Shown here piece after piece: positions 42,947 to 52,214 of a stretch of DNA of 64,000 nucleotides; position 1 is the first letter of the stretch, and every line of letters starts with the position of its first letter. The notes under the pieces are model-generated. The model saw only the letters and a program-made list of their open reading frames with translations. It searched no databases and was not told where the DNA came from. The position numbers and the translations under genes are program-made. This DNA comes from an uncultured Sphingomonas sp. GTDB lineage: Bacteria > Pseudomonadota > Alphaproteobacteria > Sphingomonadales > Sphingomonadaceae. The DNA lies in contig NZ_CAJYQD010000020.1 of the NCBI RefSeq assembly GCF_913776855.1, positions 1 through 64,000 of the forward strand, written 5' to 3'.

Positions 42947-43264
42947 TCAACGCTCGGCTTCGTTGTCCTCGTCGGACGTGTCGACGCCCAGGTCGTCGTC
43001 GCCGCCCAAGTCGACATCGTCGTCGGCCGACGGCTCGTCGTCGCCCTCGATGTCCAGATCGTCGCCCAGGTCGGCATCCTTGGTGCCTTCCTTTTCGACC
43101 TTCGCCTGTTCGAACGGCAGTGGCTGCTTCGACTTCAGGATCGGTTCCGGAGTCCAATGCACGCCGCAATTGATGCAGGTGACGGGATCGTCATTGCCAA
43201 GATCGTAGAAGCGCGTCGCGCATTTCGGGCAGGTACGCTTCGTACCCCATTCCGGCTTCACCAT
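42947..43264 (-). CDS. TIGR02300 (FYDLG/FYDLN acid) family zinc-ribbon protein
   Basis: 105 residues. Two CxxC pairs, Cys12/Cys15 and Cys30/Cys33 ([22 protein letters not shown]), form a zinc ribbon. The last 50 residues are an Asp/Glu-rich acidic tail. The family is restricted to alphaproteobacteria and its function is unknown; the acidic tail suggests protein binding or a nucleic-acid mimic. ATG 43264 sets the family's usual start ([10 protein letters not shown]). It is divergent from aroA. Confidence 0.9.
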   Translation of the reverse strand: MVKPEWGTKRTCPKCATRFYDLGNDDPVTCINCGVHWTPEPILKSKQPLPFEQAKVEKEGTKDADLGDDLDIEGDDEPSADDDVDLGGDDDLGVDTSDEDNEAER

Positions 43265-43365
43265 GGGTAGCCCCAAACCTTTCGGTGCTGTGGAAGAACG
43301 GGGCAGATACCCCGGATCGGGCCGCGCCTTGCCATAGCGGGCACGCGCTGTCAAAGCCGCCGGTC

Positions 43366-44697
43366 ATGCACGACGCCACTCCCACCCCGCTTTCCGTCGC
43401 CGCCAGCGGTCCGCTGACCGGCACCGCCCCGGTTCCCGGCGACAAGTCGATCAGCCACCGATCGCTGATGCTGTCCGCGCTCGCCGTCGGCACCAGCCGC
43501 GTGACCGGCCTGCTGGAGGGAGAGGACGTCCTCGCCACCGCCGCCGCGATGCGGGCAATGGGGGCGACGATCGCACGCGGCGACGACGGCGTGTGGACGA
43601 TCGACGGCGTGGGCGTTGGCGGACTGCTGCAACCCGCGACCGCACTCGACATGGGCAATTCGGGCACCTCGACCCGGTTGCTGATGGGGCTGGTCTCGAG
43701 CCATGCGATCACCGCGACCTTCACCGGCGACGCCTCGCTCAGCAAGCGCCCGATGGGTCGGGTGATCGAACCACTGTCGCAGATGGGCGCGGAGATCACC
43801 GCCAGCCCCGGCGGCCGCCTGCCGCTGATGCTGCGCGGCATCGTGCCCGCCGTGCCGATCGACTATACCCTGCCGGTCGCCTCGGCACAGGTGAAGTCGG
43901 CGATCCTGCTCGCCGGCCTCAACACGCCGGGCATCACCCGCGTCGTCGAACCGCTCCCGACCCGCGACCATAGCGAACGGATGCTCAAGGGCTTCGGTGC
44001 GAAGCTGACGGTCGAGGTCACGCCGCAGGGCCGCATCATCGAACTGCACGGCGAAGCGGAACTGACCCCGCAGACGATCACCGTGCCGGGCGACCCGTCC
44101 TCCGCCGCCTTCCCGGTGGTCGCCGCGCTGCTGGTACCGGGCAGCGAGGTGACGATCACCAATGTCGGCCTGAACCCGACCCGCGCCGCGCTGTTCGACG
44201 TGCTGCGCGCGATGGGCGGCGACATCACCTTCGAAAACCCGCGCGACGTGGGCGGCGAACCGGTCGCCGACCTCGTGGTCCGCGCCTCGTCGCTGACCGG
44301 GATCGACGTCGATCCGGCGGTCGCCCCGTCGATGATCGACGAGTTCCCGATCCTGTTCGTCGCCGCCGCGCTTGCCAAGGGCCGCACGGTCACGCGCGGC
44401 CTCGAGGAACTGCGCGTCAAGGAAAGCGACCGCATCACGACGATGGCCGAAGGGCTGCGCGCGATCGGTGCCCGTGTCGAGGAGACCGAGGACGGCCTCA
44501 TCATCGACGGCACCGGCGGCGATCTGCTGCCCGGTGGCGGCACCGTCGCGGCAAAGCTCGACCACCGTATCGCGATGAGCTTCGTCGTCGCCGGGCTGGT
44601 GTCGCGCGAAGCGGTCACCATCGACGACATGGCCCCGGTCGCGACCAGCTTTCCGACCTTCACCACGCTGCTGCGTGGCCTTGGCGCGCCGCTGTGA
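43366..44697 (+). CDS. aroA: 3-phosphoshikimate 1-carboxyvinyltransferase (EPSP synthase), class II
   Basis: 443 residues. [37 protein letters not shown] and [14 protein letters not shown] are the substrate-binding blocks; the RDHxE block marks the class II (CP4-like) group. It makes EPSP from shikimate-3-phosphate and PEP for aromatic amino acids. In the GNSGTS block the position corresponding to CP4 Ala100 is Gly, as in the sensitive class I enzymes. Its stop overlaps the GTG start of cmk. Confidence 0.96.
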   Translation: MHDATPTPLSVAASGPLTGTAPVPGDKSISHRSLMLSALAVGTSRVTGLLEGEDVLATAAAMRAMGATIARGDDGVWTIDGVGVGGLLQPATALDMGNSGTSTRLLMGLVSSHAITATFTGDASLSKRPMGRVIEPLSQMGAEITASPGGRLPLMLRGIVPAVPIDYTLPVASAQVKSAILLAGLNTPGITRVVEPLPTRDHSERMLKGFGAKLTVEVTPQGRIIELHGEAELTPQTITVPGDPSSAAFPVVAALLVPGSEVTITNVGLNPTRAALFDVLRAMGGDITFENPRDVGGEPVADLVVRASSLTGIDVDPAVAPSMIDEFPILFVAAALAKGRTVTRGLEELRVKESDRITTMAEGLRAIGARVEETEDGLIIDGTGGDLLPGGGTVAAKLDHRIAMSFVVAGLVSREAVTIDDMAPVATSFPTFTTLLRGLGAPL

Positions 44698-45317
44698 TCA
44701 TCGCGGTCGACGGCCCGGCGGCATCGGGCAAGGGGACGATCGCGCGGGCGCTGGCGAAGCATTACGGCCTGCCGCACCTCGATACCGGGCTGCTGTACCG
44801 CGCGGTGGCGACCCGCGTGCTGCGTGATGGCATGGACCCGACGCGGGAGGCGGATTGCGTCGCCGCGTGCGACTTTGCCGATTCGCTGCTGGACGATCCG
44901 TGGCTGCGCACCGATGAAGCCGGACAGACCGCCTCGATCGTGTCGGCGCATCCGCTGGTGCGCTCGGCCCTGCTCCGCCGCCAGCGCAAGTTCGCACAGC
45001 AACCCGGTGGCGCGGTGCTGGACGGGCGCGACATCGGCACGGTCATCGCGCCCGATGCCGATGCCAAGCTGTTCGTGAAGGCGACGCCGGCGGTCCGCGC
45101 CCGCCGCCGCCACGCCGAACTGGCGAAAGCCGGCTCGAGCGTCACCTATGACCGGGTGCTGGCCGATATCCGGGCACGGGACGAACGCGACTCGGGCCGG
45201 GCCACCGCCCCACTGACCATGGCCGCCGACGCCGCCCCGCTCGACACGACCACCCTGTCGATCGAGGTCGCCGTGGAACGCGCCATCGCCATCGTCGAGG
45301 GGCAGCGGGGGAAGTAG
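44694..45317 (+). CDS. cmk: Cytidylate kinase
   Basis: 207 residues. P-loop GPAASGKGT at 7-15, [11 protein letters not shown] as NMP-binding region, then [14 protein letters not shown] and [12 protein letters not shown]. It phosphorylates CMP and dCMP. The GTG start lies in the aroA stop (GTGA). In many relatives rpsA follows cmk; here a hairpin, a dispersed repeat and nadC follow instead. Confidence 0.95.
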   Translation: MIIAVDGPAASGKGTIARALAKHYGLPHLDTGLLYRAVATRVLRDGMDPTREADCVAACDFADSLLDDPWLRTDEAGQTASIVSAHPLVRSALLRRQRKFAQQPGGAVLDGRDIGTVIAPDADAKLFVKATPAVRARRRHAELAKAGSSVTYDRVLADIRARDERDSGRATAPLTMAADAAPLDTTTLSIEVAVERAIAIVEGQRGK

Positions 45318-45339
45318 GGGCGCAACCTTCGGCTTCCAA

Positions 45340-45367
45340 GCGCACCTCCGCCTGCGCGGGGGTGCGC
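45340..45367. terminator. Hairpin after cmk
   Basis: GCGCACCTCCGC (45340-45351) pairs with GCGGGGGTGCGC (45356-45367) through a 12-bp stem with one G-U pair and a four-base loop. No U-run follows. The gap 45318-45575 holds this hairpin and the repeat at 45481, no gene. Confidence 0.5.
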
Positions 45368-45480
45368 CCATCTTTCCTACACGACGCCTACCTGCCATCA
45401 TCAGCGGGTCGCCCCCTCACCCCCGCCGCCCACACGTCTCGACCGACCACCACCGCCGACGCCGCGCAAAAACGCCACGA

Positions 45481-45504
45481 GTGTGAACTTAGTGAACTTT
45501 GGCC
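45481..45504 (-). repeat. 24-bp dispersed repeat, copy 2
   Basis: Reverse complement of the copies at 4958 and 60865; identical to copy 3 over 24 bases. It lies between cmk and nadC. An in-frame ATG for nadC overlaps it (45483) but translating the repeat as part of NadC is not credible. Confidence 0.8.
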
Positions 45505-45575
45505 CGCAAACCGCCTGTCACCCACCTGCGCCCGCCCCTATAGCAACGCCTTCCTTTCAGCGCGGACCCTGCCTC

Positions 45576-46418
45576 ATGATTCCCGGTTTCGACCTGCCCG
45601 CCTTCGTCGCCGCCACGCTTGCCGAGGATATGGGGGACGATGGCGACATCACCGCCGCCGCCGTCATTCCGGCCGATGCCGTGTTCACCGGCATCATGGA
45701 CAGCCGCGACGCGATCACCGTGGCGGGACTCGACATCGCCGCCGCCTTCTTCCGCCATCTCGACCCGATGGCGCAGATCGAAGCGCTGGTCGCCGATGGC
45801 GATGCCGTGCCGGCCGGCACCGCGCTGATGCGGCTGCGCGGCAATGCCCGCGCGCTGCTGACCGCCGAGCGATCGGCGCTGAACACCGTCCAGCACCTGT
45901 CGGGCATCGCCACGCTGACCGCGACCTATGTCGCCGCGATCGCCGGCACCGGTGCAACCCTGCTCGACACGCGCAAGACCATTCCCGGCCTGCGCATCCT
46001 CGAAAAATATGCGACGCGGATGGGCGGCGCAACCAACCACCGCATGGGGCTGTGGGACGCCGCCATGATAAAGGACAACCACGTCGCGGTCGCCGGATCG
46101 GTCGGCGAAGCGACTGCGCGCGCCAAGGCGGCGGGCATCGAGCGGATCATCGTCGAGGTCGATTCGCTGGATCAGATCGAACCGGCGCTGGCCGCAGGAG
46201 CCACGCACCTGCTGCTCGACAACATGGCCCCGCCGACCCTGCGCGAAGCCGTCACCATGATCGCCGGGCGCGTGCCGGCGGAGGCATCGGGCGGGGTCCG
46301 GCTCGACACGATCCGCGCCATCGCCGAAACCGGCGTGACCTATGTCAGCGTCGGCCGCCTGACCCAGTCGGCGCCGGCCGCCGATATCGGGCTGGATTTC
46401 ACCCTCGACGCCGCATAA
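45576..46418 (+). CDS. nadC: Nicotinate-nucleotide pyrophosphorylase (carboxylating)
   Basis: 280 residues, the usual QPRTase length. RNALLTAERSALN-like ALLTAERSALNTVQ, DTRKTIPGLR, GGATNHRMGLWD, IKDNHV and VEVDSLDQ are the active-site blocks. It makes nicotinate mononucleotide from quinolinate and PRPP in de novo NAD synthesis. ATG 45576 gives the canonical N-terminus; the frame is open to 45483 through the dispersed repeat. A small membrane protein gene follows 27 bp later. Confidence 0.95.
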   Translation: MIPGFDLPAFVAATLAEDMGDDGDITAAAVIPADAVFTGIMDSRDAITVAGLDIAAAFFRHLDPMAQIEALVADGDAVPAGTALMRLRGNARALLTAERSALNTVQHLSGIATLTATYVAAIAGTGATLLDTRKTIPGLRILEKYATRMGGATNHRMGLWDAAMIKDNHVAVAGSVGEATARAKAAGIERIIVEVDSLDQIEPALAAGATHLLLDNMAPPTLREAVTMIAGRVPAEASGGVRLDTIRAIAETGVTYVSVGRLTQSAPAADIGLDFTLDAA

Positions 46419-46445
46419 CCCGTCGACATCATCAGGGGAGCCTTC

Positions 46446-46877
46446 ATGCGTCCGTCTTCGATCGTCCGGTTCGACCGGCTCTACCTCGCCTCGATCGCCG
46501 TCGGGCTGATCGGCAACATCCTCGAATGGCCGCTGACCATCGCGCGGCTGGCCGAGAACCCCGACACGGCGGCGATGGGATCGACCGCCGCCGTCGCGGC
46601 CGGCGGCATGATCGCCGCAGGGGTGCTGATCGCGCTGCTGCTGTGGTTCTTCATCGCCCGGCGCGGCAGCGGCGTCGCCAAATGGATACTGGTGGTCTTC
46701 ACCGTCTTCGCGATCGGCAGTCTTCTGCTCGGCTTCTCCAGCGGCGCAGTGATCCTCGACGCCGGCGGCATCGTCCGCATCGTCGCGGTCGCGCTGCAGA
46801 CGGCGGCGGTCGTCTTCCTGTTCCGCCCCGACGCCGCCGCATGGTTCGCCCCTGCCATCGACGAGGAAGACATATGA
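46446..46877 (+). CDS. Hypothetical four-helix membrane protein
   Basis: 143 residues with four hydrophobic segments at about 13-32, 45-70, 78-98 and 103-122, and an acidic C-terminal end (AIDEEDI). No motif recognised. A GGGGAGCC ribosome-binding site precedes the ATG. It overlaps the RNase T2 gene by four bases (ATGA), so the two are co-translated. Function unknown. Confidence 0.75.
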   Translation: MRPSSIVRFDRLYLASIAVGLIGNILEWPLTIARLAENPDTAAMGSTAAVAAGGMIAAGVLIALLLWFFIARRGSGVAKWILVVFTVFAIGSLLLGFSSGAVILDAGGIVRIVAVALQTAAVVFLFRPDAAAWFAPAIDEEDI

Positions 46878-47590
46878 GCCGCCTCGCCCTTACCCTCGCC
46901 GCGCTGCTCACACCCGTCGCGGCACAGGCGCAGACGCTGCAATGCTCGGTCCCGACGCGGATCGAGCGCCCGCGCCCCGACCTGCCGACCCCGCAACAGC
47001 CGCGCCGGGTCCTCCCGATCGGCAGCTATACGCTGGCCGTCACCTGGAGCCCCGAATATTGCCGCACGCGTCGCGACGATGCGCGCAATGCTTTCCAATG
47101 TGGCGGCGCCAACCGCTTCGGCTTCACGCTGCACGGCCTGTGGCCCGATGGCGAGGGCAAGGACTGGCCGCAATATTGCACCGCCACGCCGATCCTGCCC
47201 GACGCGGTAATCGCGAAGAACCTGTGCGTCACCCCCTCGGCGCAGCTGCTCCAGCATGAATATGCCAAGCACGGCACCTGCATGGGTGTGCCCCCGGCCG
47301 CCTATTTCGACGAATCGCGCAAGCTGTTTCAGGGCTTGCGCTTTCCCGACATGATGGCCCTGTCGCGCCGGCCCAACCTGACCGCCGGACAGATCGCCGG
47401 CGCCATCGCGCGCCTGAACCCCGGCATGACCGCGCAGTCGATGCGGATCACCACCAACCAGCGCGGCTGGCTGGACGAACTGTGGCTCTGCCTCGACAAG
47501 CGTCGCCGTTTCGCCACCTGCCCGGCGCATCAGGGCGGCGTGACGCCCAACACCCGCGTGAAAATCTGGCGCGGCGGGCGCGGCGCGTAA
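46874..47590 (+). CDS. Exported ribonuclease T2 family protein
   Basis: 238 residues. A signal peptide ends near AQAQ (about residue 20). Both catalytic blocks are intact: CAS-I with His87 (FTLHGLWPDG) and CAS-II with His128, Glu129 and His133 (QHEYAKHGTC). Several cysteines fit the family's disulfides. It would degrade RNA in the periplasm or outside, possibly to gain nucleotides and phosphate. It starts inside the stop of the upstream membrane protein gene. Confidence 0.92.
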   Translation: MSRLALTLAALLTPVAAQAQTLQCSVPTRIERPRPDLPTPQQPRRVLPIGSYTLAVTWSPEYCRTRRDDARNAFQCGGANRFGFTLHGLWPDGEGKDWPQYCTATPILPDAVIAKNLCVTPSAQLLQHEYAKHGTCMGVPPAAYFDESRKLFQGLRFPDMMALSRRPNLTAGQIAGAIARLNPGMTAQSMRITTNQRGWLDELWLCLDKRRRFATCPAHQGGVTPNTRVKIWRGGRGA

Positions 47591-47593
47591 CCC

Positions 47594-48019
47594 CTATCCC
47601 TCGACCGTCACCGACGCGGGATGGTGGCGGTCGAGATGCTTGCGGATGATACGCAGGTTCCGGGTGTTCGACCGGAAGAAGAAATCGGGCACCGCGCCGA
47701 CGATCGGGATCAGCCCCAGCGCCCAGTCGGTGCCGACATTGCCCGCCATCCGCGCCATCTGCCACTTCGTCATGCCGAGGTTGCGCGCTTCCCACAGCAT
47801 ATAGCTGCCCATCGCCGCACCGATGAAGCTGCCGACCACGGGAATGAAGTTCAGCAGGAAGTCGAGGCCGACCGGATGGTTCGTGCCCGGAATGGTCATC
47901 GACCGCTCCATCAACCGCTCGATCGCGACCACGCGGCGGCGCACGGCGTCGGGGTTCTTGTCGAGATGCCCGGCGATCTGTTCGAACAGTTCGGGCGAGA
48001 TGCGGGTCGGCTTTGCCAT
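47594..48019 (-). CDS. DUF4112 family protein
   Basis: 141 residues. GLDFLLNFIPVVGSFIGAAMG and DWALGLIPIVGAVPDFFFRSN, given here in shortened form, are the paired IP-hV-G membrane-hairpin repeats of DUF4112. Two hydrophobic segments are expected. Function unknown. ATG 48019 gives the usual start MAKPTRI. The gene lies six bases downstream of the substrate-binding lipoprotein gene and may be co-transcribed. Confidence 0.85.
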   Translation of the reverse strand: MAKPTRISPELFEQIAGHLDKNPDAVRRRVVAIERLMERSMTIPGTNHPVGLDFLLNFIPVVGSFIGAAMGSYMLWEARNLGMTKWQMARMAGNVGTDWALGLIPIVGAVPDFFFRSNTRNLRIIRKHLDRHHPASVTVEG

Positions 48020-48024
48020 GCCCC

Positions 48025-49431
48025 CTATCTGGTGTCGGCGCGCAGGTGGTTCAACGGATGCACCGCGCGGGCATTGGCCTGGAACGCGCGCAGCCGCGGC
48101 GCGACCAGTGACCAGCGCCACGGCCGCGCCACCGGCACGAACGCCACGTCCGCCGCCATCGCCGCGTCCGCCGTCGCCAGCCGCTGCGCGCGATCGGGCA
48201 GGTTGTCGGCATCGCGCGCCGCCGCGATCAGCGTCATCGCCTCCATCGAACACGTCCGGCAGGCGGTGGCCAGGTACCAGCGCGCGCTGTCATAGGGCGC
48301 CACCCGGTCGATCAGCCGCAGGTCGGCCGGCGCGGTCATCGCGACCCGCCCGCCCGCGATCCCGATCCGCGACAGCGCGGCGGCAATGCGCCCCCATAAC
48401 AGGGTCGCGCCCGGTCCATCGGGCAGCGCGACACGCACCCGCACCGGCTGGCCATAGCCCGCCACCTGCGCCCGTGCCGTGGTCCAGCGCTGTTCCTCAG
48501 TCAGGTTGCGCCACGCCGGCAGCGCCGGGTCCGCCGCCGAATCGAGCCGTTCGGGCAGGATCGTGTCCGCTGGTCCCCAGCCCGAATCGATCGCACCGGG
48601 CAGGTTCGCGCCCTGCATCGCCATCGCCACCGCCGCCCGGCCGAGCGCGGTCGACAGGAACCCGTCGCGCGCGACGAACGCAAAGCCGAACAGCCCCCGC
48701 GCCGGATCGACCCGCACGTCCGCCGGGCGCGGATTGGCAGCGGCGACCAGCGGCCAGTCGGCAAATTTGCCGCCCAGCACCAGGTCACTGCGCTTTTCGG
48801 CGTAGCGCGCCACCGCCAGCGCGGCGCGTGCGCCCCGCAACCGAACCTCGTCGGCGGCGACCGGCGGCGGCCCTTCCGGATCGGCGGGCGCGCGCAGGCG
48901 GATACCGCTTCCCCGCAACCGGCGCAGCGGCCCGGTCCCCTGCGCGCCGCGAATCACCGCCAGTTCGGGCTGCGCCAGCAGGGTCAGCAATTCGGTATTG
49001 GGCCGTTTCAGCCGAACCTCGATGACCTGCGGCGTCATCGCGACGATCTCGTCGATCGATCGCAGGAAAGGGGTAAGCCGATGCGCCGCTTCGGGCCGCA
49101 CCGCCCGGCGCAGCGCCACCACCACCTGTTCGGCGGTAACCGGTCGCCCGTCGCTCCACGTCGCATCGCCCAGCCGAAAGATATAGCTGCGGCCGTCATC
49201 GACCATGTTCCAGCGTTCGGCGAGGCCCGGTTCGACCTGTCCGGTGGCATCGAAGCGGACCAGCCCCTGCGCCAGCGCACTGCGTAGCACGACGCGTTCG
49301 ACATTGCCCTTCGCGCCGTCCTCGACCGTATCGACCATGACCGGCCGCTTGTCGCCCCCGCCGTCACAGGCGCCGAGCGCGAACAACAGGGGGGCCAGGA
49401 TCAGGATGCGCGCCATGCCCCGCCATGCCAT
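48025..49431 (-). CDS. Oligopeptide-type ABC substrate-binding lipoprotein (SBP family 5)
   Basis: 468 residues. The lipobox LLFALGAC places the lipidated Cys near residue 22. GLAERWNMVDDGRSYIFRL and ATWSDGRPVTAEQVV are the N-terminal signature of family 5 (OppA/DppA) binding proteins, and the C-terminal part has ALPAWRNLTEEQR. No permease or ATPase genes are adjacent, so it is an orphan binding protein or serves a transporter elsewhere. Two in-frame ATGs (49431, 49416) are possible starts; either keeps the lipobox. Confidence 0.8.
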   Translation of the reverse strand: MAWRGMARILILAPLLFALGACDGGGDKRPVMVDTVEDGAKGNVERVVLRSALAQGLVRFDATGQVEPGLAERWNMVDDGRSYIFRLGDATWSDGRPVTAEQVVVALRRAVRPEAAHRLTPFLRSIDEIVAMTPQVIEVRLKRPNTELLTLLAQPELAVIRGAQGTGPLRRLRGSGIRLRAPADPEGPPPVAADEVRLRGARAALAVARYAEKRSDLVLGGKFADWPLVAAANPRPADVRVDPARGLFGFAFVARDGFLSTALGRAAVAMAMQGANLPGAIDSGWGPADTILPERLDSAADPALPAWRNLTEEQRWTTARAQVAGYGQPVRVRVALPDGPGATLLWGRIAAALSRIGIAGGRVAMTAPADLRLIDRVAPYDSARWYLATACRTCSMEAMTLIAAARDADNLPDRAQRLATADAAMAADVAFVPVARPWRWSLVAPRLRAFQANARAVHPLNHLRADTR

Positions 49432-49638
49432 GAAAGTCGGTGTGTCGGCCAGTGCGGCCGGAACGTCGTGCGATCGGGACTCGTCAAGCAGGGCGATACC
49501 CGACAGGATGGCGCTGCCCCGACACGCCTATGTTGCATCGCACAAACAATATAGTATGGCGGCATCGTGCCAGACATCGGTCGTTCCCGCTGAACGCCCG
49601 CCGGTCTGGCCTTGCCGGTTGCGCATAAAGGAACGATC

Positions 49639-50646
49639 ATGCTGCCTTCGGGTTTGTCGACGACGCCAATCGTATCGGTCGTAATTCCCGCCTTCAATGC
49701 CAGCGGCTGTATCGACCGTGCGGTAGAATCGGTCCGCGCGCAGACCTTGCAGGAATTCGAGATCGTCATCGTCGACGACGTGTCGACCGACGACACGGTA
49801 GCGGTCGTCGAGCGCATGGCCGCGGCCGATCCCAGGGTCAGGCTCGTCCGGTCGGACGTGAATGGCGGGCCGTCCGCTGCACGCAACCGGGGTTTCCTCG
49901 AAGCGAAGGGTAAATGGATCGCGATCCTCGACGCCGACGACGCGTTCAAGCCCGAGCGGCTGGAAACGCTGATCGCGCGCGCCGAGGCGCAGCAGCTCGA
50001 TGCCATCGCCGACAATATCGACATCCACGACTATCATGCGGACGTCACCATTCCCCGCGTCATCAATCGCCTGAAGACCTTCGACGGCGCATACTTCCAC
50101 CTTACGCTGGAAGAATTCCTGAAGAATGATTTCGTCGAAAGCGGTTATCAGTTCGGGTTGATGAAGCCGATCTTCCGCGCCGCGTTCATGGCGGAAAACA
50201 ACATCTCCTACCCGACGGCCTATCGCCACGGCGAGGATTCGTTCATCTATTCGGCGGTGCTGGCCAGCAAGGCGAAGATGGAAATCTCGAAGGCCGCCTA
50301 TTATCTCTACACCCCGACCTTCGGCCCGGTGTCGCGCAAGATTTCGGAATTCTCGCGGACCAACACCGACTATATCAAGAAGGCGGCGTCGTGCGATGAT
50401 TTCCTGAGCCGCTTCGCCACGTCGATCTCGCCCGAGGCACGGCGCCTGGTCGAGGCGCGCAAGGCCCGGATGCTCGCATTCCGCGAATTCCTCATCACAC
50501 TGGAATCGCGCCGTTCCCTGGGTCCGGTGGGTACGGTCAAGCGGTTGCTGCAGCATCCGTCGTCGCTGCAATTCCTGCCGACGCTCATTCTTGGCAAGGT
50601 TCGCTCGATGCTGCCGTTCCGGTCGAACAAGACGACGGCAGCATAA
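49639..50646 (+). CDS. Family 2 glycosyltransferase
   Basis: 335 residues. GT-A fold: VSVVIPAFNASG at the N-terminus, VDDVSTDDT, GGPSAARNRG and the metal-binding ILDADDAF (DxD equivalent), followed by RHGEDSF. It probably adds a sugar to a lipid-linked polysaccharide intermediate at the membrane face. The AAAGGAAC ribosome-binding site and ATG 49639 set the start. Its stop shares a base with the flippase gene (TAATG). Donor and acceptor unknown. Confidence 0.9.
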   Translation: MLPSGLSTTPIVSVVIPAFNASGCIDRAVESVRAQTLQEFEIVIVDDVSTDDTVAVVERMAAADPRVRLVRSDVNGGPSAARNRGFLEAKGKWIAILDADDAFKPERLETLIARAEAQQLDAIADNIDIHDYHADVTIPRVINRLKTFDGAYFHLTLEEFLKNDFVESGYQFGLMKPIFRAAFMAENNISYPTAYRHGEDSFIYSAVLASKAKMEISKAAYYLYTPTFGPVSRKISEFSRTNTDYIKKAASCDDFLSRFATSISPEARRLVEARKARMLAFREFLITLESRRSLGPVGTVKRLLQHPSSLQFLPTLILGKVRSMLPFRSNKTTAA

Positions 50647-52112
50647 TGGCCGGCGCGCTTTCCGGTCGGACGGCCACCGGCGTCTTCTGGATGATGCTGG
50701 GGTCGGGCGGACAGACCGTCTTCCAGTTCGTCCTGTTCATCGTCCTCGCCCGGCAGCTGGGTCCATCGACCTTCGGCCTGATCGGGATCGCGGCGGTCTT
50801 CATCGACCTCAGCTCGATCGTCGGACGCGCCGGGTTGACCGAGGTGCTGGTCCAGCGTCCGACGATGGACGACGACGACGCCAGCACCGCCTTCTGGTCG
50901 AGCCTCGCGATCGGCCTGCTCTTCACGCTGGTGCTGTTCGCCGCCGCCGGTCCGCTGGCGCGCAGCTTCGACGAACCGCTGCTGCAGCCGGTGATGCAAT
51001 GGCTCGCGCCGATCTCCGCGCTGTTCGCGATCGGGGCGGTGTACGAAGCGACGCTGCGCCGCAATTTCGGGTTCAAGGCGCTGGCCGCCCGCAACGTCAC
51101 CGCCACCATGGCAAGCGGCATCGTGGCCCTCGTCCTCGCGCTCACCGGCTTCGGCGTGTGGAGCCTGGTGATCCAGCGCCTGATCTATGTCGTGTGGCTG
51201 CTAGTGGCGATGGTCTATTCGACGCGCTGGCTGCCGCGCCTGACATGGAAGCGCGACGCAGGCGTGGCCCAGTTGCGCGACGGCAGCGTGATCGCCTTGT
51301 CGTCGGTGCTGGGCAGCGGCAACCAGCGGATCATCGACCTGATCGTCGGCTATGCGCTGGGTGCGACGGCGCTCGGCTATCTGCGCATCGCGTGGCGTGC
51401 GCTCGACCTGTTGCAGGAACTGTCGATCCGCCAGATCACCAGCGTGACGCTGACCTCGCTCTCCCGCCTGCAGGAGAACCGGGAAGCGTTGATCGCCGGC
51501 TATCTGAAGCTGGTGAAGACGACCGCGCTCTTCGCCTATCCGATGTTCCTGGGCGCCGCCGTCGTCGCGCCGGAAATCATCACCTTCATGTTCGGCAAGC
51601 AGTGGCAGCTGAGCATCCTGCCGATGCAGGTGCTGACGCTGACCGCGATTTTCATTCCGCCGCTGTTCTTCAAATCGAACATCCTGATGGCCGCGGGACA
51701 GATGCGCCTGGTGCTGGCGGTCAACGTCTTCGAATTCGTCGCCAGCACGATCGTCGCCTATCTCTTTGCCCGCTACGGACTGGTGGCCGCCGCCGCCGGC
51801 AACGTCGCCCGGCTGGCGCTGGTGTCGCCGGTGATCTTCGTCATCCTGAAGCGCAGGATCGGCGTACCGGTCGGCGAAACGATTGCCGGCGTCCTGCCCC
51901 CGCTGCTCGCATCGGGGGTGATGGTAGGCGCGCTTACCCTGTTGAAGCCGCAACTGCCCGACCTGCCGTCGCTGGTGACGATCGCGATCATGGGAAGCGT
52001 CGGCCTGCTGATCTATCTTGGCGCACTGGTCGTGGTACAGCGCGATCAGGTCATGGAGATCTTTGCGGTTGTGCAGCGCCTGGTAGGGCGCAGGCGCGAA
52101 CCGGCGGGCTGA
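50646..52112 (+). CDS. Lipopolysaccharide/exopolysaccharide flippase (Wzx-like, MOP superfamily)
   Basis: 488 residues with about 12-14 membrane segments. SGRTATGVFWMMLGSGGQTV and LGPSTFGLIGIAAVFID at the N-terminus are typical of the oligosaccharide flippase (polysacc_synt) family. It would flip undecaprenyl-linked repeat units to the periplasm. Coupled to the upstream glycosyltransferase and followed by an acyltransferase, it forms a compact surface-polysaccharide unit. Confidence 0.9.
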   Translation: MAGALSGRTATGVFWMMLGSGGQTVFQFVLFIVLARQLGPSTFGLIGIAAVFIDLSSIVGRAGLTEVLVQRPTMDDDDASTAFWSSLAIGLLFTLVLFAAAGPLARSFDEPLLQPVMQWLAPISALFAIGAVYEATLRRNFGFKALAARNVTATMASGIVALVLALTGFGVWSLVIQRLIYVVWLLVAMVYSTRWLPRLTWKRDAGVAQLRDGSVIALSSVLGSGNQRIIDLIVGYALGATALGYLRIAWRALDLLQELSIRQITSVTLTSLSRLQENREALIAGYLKLVKTTALFAYPMFLGAAVVAPEIITFMFGKQWQLSILPMQVLTLTAIFIPPLFFKSNILMAAGQMRLVLAVNVFEFVASTIVAYLFARYGLVAAAAGNVARLALVSPVIFVILKRRIGVPVGETIAGVLPPLLASGVMVGALTLLKPQLPDLPSLVTIAIMGSVGLLIYLGALVVVQRDQVMEIFAVVQRLVGRRREPAG

Positions 52113-52214
52113 AACCCGATCGAGGTCGGGCGAGGCGCCGGACCTGTTACTGCCAGCGCAGGTCCTGCCGCGGCCTTGTCCGGCGCGCATTTTGGGTTCA
52201 GTGCATATGCCGCC

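Noticed and set aside
45483..45575. N-terminal extension of NadC
   Set aside because: The extra 31 codons are translated from the dispersed repeat; MIPGFDLPAF at 45576 is the family start.
45362..46873. Long in-frame extension upstream of the RNase T2 gene
   Set aside because: It overlaps nadC in another frame and is Arg/Asp-rich; the T2 signal peptide begins exactly at 46874.
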